Assembly: GCF_905220415.1 (NCBI RefSeq)
Contig: NC_059543.1
Coordinates: forward strand, 10,988,001 to 11,052,000
Source: Colias croceus
Taxonomy: Eukaryota > Arthropoda > Insecta > Lepidoptera > Pieridae
DNA length: 64,000 nucleotides
Direction: 5' to 3'
Part shown: in pieces, positions 57,695 to 64,000 of the stretch
Position numbering within the stretch: position 1 is the stretch's first letter
How the letters are laid out: every line of letters begins with the position of its first letter
Translations under genes and position numbers: made by a program
Notes under the pieces: model-generated
Seen by the model: the letters and a program-made list of their open reading frames with translations, nothing else
The model's database searches: none
What the model was told of the DNA's origin: nothing

Positions 57695-58600
57695 TAGTCT
57701 GGCTATCGAAAGATGAGACTGGAAAAAGGCGGCAAATTCAAAAAATCAACATATGGCAACTTAGGTTATAGTTGGAAATATAGTTTTAATACTTTTATTT
57801 ATTATTTTCTCTTACGAACAAAAAAAAAACAACAAACTCTTCATCTTTATAATATTGTTATATGTCATATACTTAGAACAGTTAAGTGATACAGATAGAC
57901 AAAAAAGAACACCGAATGAAAGCAAGAAAAAACACAATAAAAATACAATTAAAGTTTGTTTAATCAATATAATCATATCAAATGTAAAAATTCAACCGCG
58001 AGTGAATAGTAAGAATCACTATCACTATCTCTGACTCTTATTATGAACCCTTCCATTTCTGCAGTTATTACATTTCGTTTTTTATACTATCTTCAACACG
58101 AATAACATGGTCCGGTCATAGAAGAAATCTCGTCAAGATACTGATTTTGTGTCTTTAAACATTTTGAACGAAACAGATCATTCAATTTTTTTTATTGTTG
58201 CTTGAATAGATTATAACTGGACTATTGGTATCATCCATGTTACCTGCAAAATAATAAATATTAAACAATGCAATCAAAATGAATAGTATCAAAATATCAA
58301 AGTCACACTTAACAATGCATTGAGATATTTCACGTAAACACTCTTATTTTTCTTTGAAAACTACATCTCTTTCAACTTGTTTCTTTTCAAATTTACTAAT
58401 CATAATAAAAAGAACCTTTTTTAAGTCGCATTTCAATGTTTTCGTCTCGTTTTCAATTAGAAATCACTAAAATCGCGGAAATCATTTTCACTTTGACACA
58501 TCAACAACTCAGGTTTTAATGACAATTACGTAATTATAAGTGTTGCCATATAAATTTTCGAAATAAAAACCCAGTCTCATCTTTCGTTAGCCAAACTCTA
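57695..58600. mobile_element. ~0.9-kb DNA element with TIRs
   Basis: The left end TAGTCTGGCTATCGAAAGAT-GAGACTGG (57695-57722) matches the reverse complement of the right end (58572-58600) with a few mismatches. The interior has no ORF with family resemblance. Non-autonomous. Confidence 0.55.
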
Positions 58601-58609
58601 ATTATCTAA

Positions 58610-58735
58610 TATATAATAAATATCTAATAAATATTTCATGCAAATTGGTTCAGTAGTTAAGGCGTGCTTGAGTAACAGACAGACAGACTGAGAATTAGTA
58701 ATAGACAGAATTACTTTCGCATTTATAATGTTATA
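58610..58735. repeat. Decayed short repeat fragment
   Basis: CAAATTGGTTCAGTAGTTAA, (CAGA)n, then ACTTTCGCATTTATAATGTT. The 5' half of a CTAGT-family repeat in reverse orientation. Confidence 0.45.
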
Positions 58736-59537
58736 GCATTATTATAGTATGGATTTTTCCTTTTTGTAACTGGTTATATACTTGCCTACTTATTTGACAT
58801 TGAAAATTAACGTTTATAAATAGTCATTATTTTTCCTAAATATTTTACGTAGATAGAATATCTTATGCACTAAATGATTTAAAATAAATAACGTTAAACA
58901 AAATAGAAACAAGTTATATTATATTTGTCTTTAAGAATTAAGCTACACAATGTCTGCCTTCGTTTCAGAATAATGGATTTTGAAATGGTAGCGTAGGTAT
59001 TTTTTTTTTATTTTCAAAATGTCTCTCAAACCCGAAAAACCATGCGAACTTGCGACTCTGGAAAGAGTTCGCATTCGTTCGCAATAAAGAAGTGAAACGG
59101 CCGCATCAGCATTTCAGTAAACAGAGTAACATCGAGCGATAAAAATCACAAAAAACACCGCCCCAAGCCGAGTTCACGGCAAATTGACACTCCATACGGG
59201 GTTTATTTGCTGACTTCCATTACGCGGGCTTATCTCCATGCCACAGACTAAAATATTTGTTTTTACAAAATATTGTATTGTTGATTGTGTTTGCTGAATG
59301 CTAATCTGCGATAACATGTATTATGTGATTTCAATTGCTTTTTCGCACAATTAGATTTTATACAATAGACTGCGGAAAAAGTTAAGTTTGGTACAGCTAT
59401 CCATAGAATAATAGCTATTATAGGTACCTAGTCCGGCTTTAGGACGCATGTACATACATAATTACATAGTCTACGATTACGATACGTACATTTTTTACTT
59501 AAATAAAAACAACCTAAATTTGTTTATAATTTTATTA
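58736..59537. other. Intergenic region downstream of the IQCA1-like gene
   Basis: AT-rich and non-coding as far as I can see, with a moderately GC-richer stretch at 59030-59240. Confidence 0.45.
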
Positions 59538-59543
59538 TTTATT
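59538..59543 (-). terminator. Polyadenylation signal of the IQCA1-like gene
   Basis: AATAAA on the minus strand 27 nt after the stop, with a second one at 59531-59536. It implies a very short 3' UTR. Confidence 0.6.
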
Positions 59544-59569
59544 TATAAAATAAGTGCATCACAATTTTT

Positions 59570-62500
59570 TTATCCATGTTTTTTCTTTTTCTTCTCTTCT
59601 TTCTGCCTCCATTTAATCACCAGGTTTTGGAATTCAATTAGCTCTTCCAAATGTTTCTTCTCGATTTTGCCCCATTGTGTTTTTTCGTCATACCATATGC
59701 GATATTTTTCATAATCCTGTAAAATAAAATAGGTACTTATAAAATACTAGCGGTCCGCCCCGGCTTCGCCCGTGGTACATATTAACGTTTTCTCTACATA
59801 AGAACCATCCTCGTACTTCAAGGAATATAATAAAAAAAGAATTATCGAAATCGGTTCAGCCGTTCTCGAGTTATGGAATTACAACGAAAAGTGGCATTGA
59901 TTTTTATATATTAGAAGATGTGTGCTGAATGCTGATTGACTAACTACGTTGTAGGTACTACGGTGAACATTTCAACTACGCGCCTATCGGAGCAATTTAT
60001 ATATTTATAAATGACATTTTTATATATTGTAGGGATGTATATGTACTAACAATTTTAGGCTCAGTTTCATTTTGGATAAAGTGTTCATAAATTTCATTAG
60101 CCTTTAGTCCGTACGCGGCTATTCTGTAATAAAATAAGAAGTAGATAAAATTTACACGTCGCAGGCATATTGTTTAATTTCGCCATTTACAAACTGCGAT
60201 CTCAGTTTACAAGCGATAACAAACCTTATAATTCGTTCAGGCGAAAGGAAATGTTCCAAAGTGTTTTTCAAGTAACCAACTGAATATCCTTGAAGCATAA
60301 GCGCCAAACTTTGCGTATCCAAAGTATTCGGAATGATGCGATTACTAAAACAATCAGATATAAGTGATTTTTTTTACATAATTTAAAAAATAGATATTTA
60401 GTTAATTGCAAAAAAATTAGCAAAAGCACGATTTAAAAAAAAAACGTAAAAATGTATACAAAAATCACGAAGAATAAAGAACGTAGGTATGATCAGTGCT
60501 CACACATCAGAAAAACAACGGTTCATCATTTTAATTAATTTAAGTTTACTTACTTTATCATCCATTGTTGCAATACCAAGTGTGTAGTTGTGTAGTTAGT
60601 AGGTGGTATCATGACTACATTTGAAAAATGTTTTATTATTAGTTTACTGTTTGTTAACCACGGGTCTGTGCAGCTTCCTGTAAACATTTCGATTTGGAAA
60701 CTGTTAACACACCTTTAATTACTCTGGCATACAATTCAGCATCAAAGCATCACCAATTTATCATCAAAGTGGTTATCTAACAAATACACCAGGCAAACGA
60801 AAAAATATGGCTGTATTAAAAAAACTAGGTATTTTTTTTTATTAGCAACACAGTACACACGAATTGCAACTTCACGTAAAACATATATCATGTAAAAACC
60901 GAACTTTTCCGAGTTTTTTTTTTAATTTTTGTTTATATTTTGCAGGTTACATAATAATTTGACATAATAAAAATGGAATAGATATAAATAGACCTAAGAC
61001 ATACCTACCAATTAGAGTAATTTTGTCCAAAGCATGAATCTTCTTAATTAATCTTTTAATGATACACTTTTTCAACATGACCGCATTCAAACTGACATCA
61101 TTAGACTGGGGCTGAAATAGAATAAAAGTAAAAGACGAATGAAACTTAAAATACATTTGAAAAATTTGAGATTAAATAAGTAATTATTATTCACACTGAA
61201 ATTAATCACAAGACTCTATTCATAGAGAAAAATTTATAAAGCTCATTTCATGGAGCTTTAAAAATTAAAATACTAGTTTTTCCGCGGGTTCCGCACAGCT
61301 AGTAAACAATAATAAATTATACTAGTTACATTTTATTTATTAATAAAGACTTATTGAATCATGTACATACCCTCACAACCACAAGCAGGTAGGTAGGTAC
61401 TTACCAAAACCTTAACATATTTATGATATCTAATAATACGTGAAGAACTCGCTTACCTTTCTGTAATACAGTCTGTGGACATGTCTGATGTATATTATCG
61501 ATGGTTGTGTAGTTTTTGCACAACTTATTAAAGTAGCGATAATTTCCTTCACAGTCTCTACTGGCTTTTCATTCAATTCAAGAAGATTTAAGTCGTATAA
61601 AGTTGCATCTGTATAAAAAACAGAGAAGTACGAATGACGGTGCAAACAGCAAAATGCAGTTTAATTGTTATATTCAATAAAAAACATAAATGTAAAACAT
61701 ATTTAAATTGTTCTGCCTGCCTTTTTATTTAGTGTAAAATAATTAGTTATCTACAAATTTCAAAATAAGTTTAACTGTTTATGGATGCCATGACGTGAAC
61801 TAAAGTTGTCTTCCCGCTGTTCCTAGGTCCAACTAGAAGAATTCTTTTAAATCCATGCATCACTTCTCGGCACTTCTCCCACCAAATGGATAGAATTTCT
61901 CCTCCAAGAGGCTGGACAACTCTATAAATATTTACTAATTAGGGTAATATAAATAATACTTTTCCGTGAAAGTATTTCCTTGTGTTGTTGGATTTTCAGC
62001 TCGTCACCAACGAATTTAACGTTACAATCTCTATCATTTCAACACCTAATCTTCAAATTTCAAAATATAAATGATTATAACGTACCAAATTTATTTATCA
62101 ATTTATATACTAACCTAAGATCACATTTTAAATCATCCCCAGCAAACTTATATTCTGCTAAGAAATCTTCGAATCTGGTTTCTGGGTATTCCACCAGGAT
62201 ACCTTTGGAAACAAGATTCTGAAACAATAAATTCTAAGCAATCTGACTTTCATTATAGGTATTCCAGTTTAAAAACGCCATAGAAAAATTCGTACTGTTA
62301 GTTTTTCCAAAATGATTTCTTCATTGACTGTTTTGACCTTGTGCTTTTTCTTGAATCGTTTTACTTTTTGTTTGATATTTTCTGGCATTGGTTCTTCATT
62401 TCTTGCATAATCCTCTTTTAAAGCTTGCTTTAATTTCTTGAATTCCTCTCTAGCATAATTTGTTAGCATTAATAAAATGAATAGTTTACTTATATTTAAT

Positions 62501-64000
62501 TTTACATCAGACTTTTTTTTAAATCAATACCGCATATCCTCGTCAATCGTATTTAAAATTTCATGTTTAGCTTCAGCATATAAATTATTAAGATCAATAT
62601 CTTTTAAGTATCCTTCTTTAATTTCTTTACAATTTCGTTCATCTAAATATATCCATTTCGTTTTATATTCTTCAACAGCCTAATACAAATATAAAATAAA
62701 GGATATTATATATTATATTTATTCCAAATATTGGCACTAAATAAATTCAGGTACCTTAACAAGTCGTTGTATTTTCTTAGATTTTGGGTAATGATATCCA
62801 GGATGCATCTTTGGATTTTTCATAATTTTCTTTAATAATTCAGCTTCTTTCTTCTTTTTCCTAATTTCTTCCCTTTTCAACATAAATTCTTCCCGCTTTG
62901 CTTCCATTTTCGCCCATTTTCGCTAAAAGTGTTCATAAAAAAATTAATTATCGAGCAAAAAGGTTCTTAAACATTACTACTTACCTCGTGAATCGTGTGC
63001 TTCATATAAAAAATCTAAACTGTTATTTACCTCAGTTGCTGTTTTATTTTTATTGGCTTTTTTATTTTCCATATACGCTTTATATTCCTCAATCCATTCA
63101 GATGGCGATGATACTTCTTCTTTAAGAATTGTACTCAAACCTCCTTGGTTTTCTTTTGGTATATCTAAGAAAAACTTGGCTTCGTCAAACCTAAATAAAT
63201 TTAATATTAAATTTCTATCCCTTCATGGTTTGTCTAATAGCTTAGCTACTTTCTACTTCATACCATTTTTTAAACCATTCACGGATATATTCACGAAAAT
63301 CGTCAGCAATATCATCTTTTTTTTTCTTTAAAAAAATATTTTTAATTTCTTCACATTCAACCAGCCACTGTGCATTCAACTCTTTATATTTTTGCGATCT
63401 GTCGAATATCATCTAAAATGTCTAATATTAATAGAAAACCTTACGAAGCTAATATGTAAAATCGTAGTAATTCATTGAAGGGAAAAATACCCTATGCTTC
63501 TCCACTTTAATTTCATTTTCATCTGATTTCTTACGAATTTTAATTCCCATCAATTCATCATATCGATCATCTCTTATTCTTTTCCGTTTAATTTGAAAAT
63601 ACGTTCTGGAACACAGAAAAAGTTTAACGTAAAAGTAATAAAGTAACGAAATACTTACATAAAAGATTATCTACCTTAAAACTTTTTGAATAATTATTGC
63701 AGCTTTTTCCCTTATCTCTAATCGTGCTGGGGGATTTAACGTTCCTTTCAACTCTTTTTCCCACAAATACCGTTTATGTTTTTGCCACGTTAATTTTTGA
63801 ATTAATTGCCTGTAATAAATTTAAAACTATGTATGTATTTTGCAAACGTAAGTAGCGTTTAGCTACTATTATGTATTCTGTGACGTAAGTTTACTGTCGA
63901 AATACTGAAATATTTATAGAAATTACATTAAAAAATATCTACCTTGATTTTTCATGAGCCTGTATAAGAGCGATTAAATGTTTTCTATGTAGCGTTTCTT
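59570..64000 (-). CDS. IQCA1: IQ and AAA domain protein, IQCA1/DRC11-like (5' end beyond window)
   Basis: Fifteen exons on the minus strand: 63943-64000 (open at the edge), 63675-63809, 63491-63605, 63264-63412, 63031-63190, 62755-62922, 62531-62679, 62296-62449, 62115-62218, 61776-61921, 61457-61608, 61005-61111, 60225-60344, 60051-60123, 59570-59716. Phases agree throughout and give about 645 C-terminal residues. Seen in order: an IQ motif (AAIIIQKVLRTYFQIKRKR), a long Lys/Glu coiled coil, then an AAA ATPase module with Walker A GPRNSGKT and sensor-1-like ITLIGSNRIIP, and a Lys-rich tail. The Walker B region reads SIIYIRHVHRLY without the usual Asp-Glu. Known role: DRC11 is a nexin-dynein regulatory complex subunit controlling dynein on motile axonemes. 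Mammalian IQCA1 is about 820 aa, so roughly 170 residues lie outside the window. Confidence 0.87.
59746..59920 (-). repeat. Short interspersed repeat, 'ttctctacataagaacc' family, copy 2
   Basis: ACTAGCGGTCCGCCCCGGCT, then CTCTACATAAGAACCATCCT and CGAAATCGGTTCAGCCGTTC. Same family as 13255-13436. It sits in the last intron of the IQCA1-like gene. Confidence 0.75.
60345..61004. other. IQCA1-like intron 12, non-coding
   Basis: AT-rich intron with nothing recognisable. The next intron upstream (61112-61456) carries a small repeat scrap at 61271-61303 (ACTAGTTTTTCCGCGGGTTC). Confidence 0.5.
61457..61921 (-). CDS. IQCA1: IQCA1-like exons 10-11, ATPase P-loop
   Basis: Exon 10 (61776-61921, phase 2 to 1) encodes WWEKCREVMHGFKRILLVGP and RNSGKTTLVHVMASIN, the Walker A loop. 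Exon 11 (61457-61608) encodes ATLYDLNLLELNEK and the Walker-B-position strand IIYIRHVHR. Confidence 0.85.
63852..63884 (-). repeat. 33-bp sequence shared with the THAP relic
   Basis: The reverse complement of 32905-32937, GTCACAGAATACATAATAGT followed by AGCTAAACGCTAC. It lies in an intron of the IQCA1-like gene and is probably the end of a related element. Confidence 0.6.

Noticed and set aside
61980..63331. Several plus-strand ORFs of 65-92 aa
   Set aside because: Antisense shadows of the Lys/Glu-rich exons of the IQCA1-like gene.
1..64000. CRISPR arrays, operons, bacterial-type genes or defence systems
   Set aside because: The window is spliced animal DNA; the repeats are eukaryotic interspersed elements and there is no regular direct-repeat/spacer array.

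Overview
The window is animal nuclear DNA, AT-rich and intron-rich, almost certainly from a moth or butterfly (Lepidoptera). The best evidence is the dense set of short interspersed repeats typical of that order. These include copies carrying the 'gcccgcggcttcgcccg' core and ending in CTAGT, the 'aaccgacttcaaaaa...gaagtcggtt' repeat, and LINE tails ending in ATG/GATG repeats. The genes are single-copy insect orthologues split by GT-AG introns. I assembled exons by hand from reading-frame phase, so boundaries are predictions.

Layout. (1) 1-36.76 kb, minus strand: Amphiphysin (Amph), 10 coding exons, 460 aa. It has an N-terminal BAR domain, a Pro/Ser linker and a C-terminal SH3 domain. The first intron is about 26.8 kb and holds no recognisable gene, only mobile-element relics and hairpins. 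(2) 37.14-41.4 kb, minus strand: an apparently intact non-LTR retrotransposon (CR1/Jockey group) with a PHD-like finger ORF1 and an APE-endonuclease/reverse-transcriptase ORF2. It sits between the divergent Amph and MNS1 genes. (3) 41.8-49.6 kb, plus strand: MNS1, an axonemal doublet-microtubule inner protein, about 492 aa. Its 4.5-kb third intron is filled with transposon debris. (4) 51.1-56.0 kb, plus strand: a diverged tandem paralogue, called MNS1b here, with four consecutive internal exons of exactly the same lengths as in MNS1. It is Asp-enriched and has lost the N-terminal part and the conserved C-terminal tail. (5) 59.57 kb to the right edge, minus strand: the C-terminal ~645 residues of an IQ-motif and AAA-domain protein (IQCA1/DRC11 of the nexin-dynein regulatory complex). 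It has a good Walker A but a degenerate Walker B.

How they relate. Amph is a membrane-curvature protein (T-tubules and cortex in insects) and looks unrelated to its neighbours. MNS1, MNS1b and DRC11 all belong to the motile axoneme, so the right third of the window is a small flagellar gene cluster. In Lepidoptera this probably means sperm and perhaps chordotonal cilia. The most notable discovery candidate is MNS1b: a flagellar coiled-coil paralogue that kept its exon-length register while changing charge and losing its ends. Secondary points are the paired in-frame cassette exons of Amph, several long hairpin or inverted-repeat elements inside Amph introns, and transposon relics carrying THAP and MADF domain starts.
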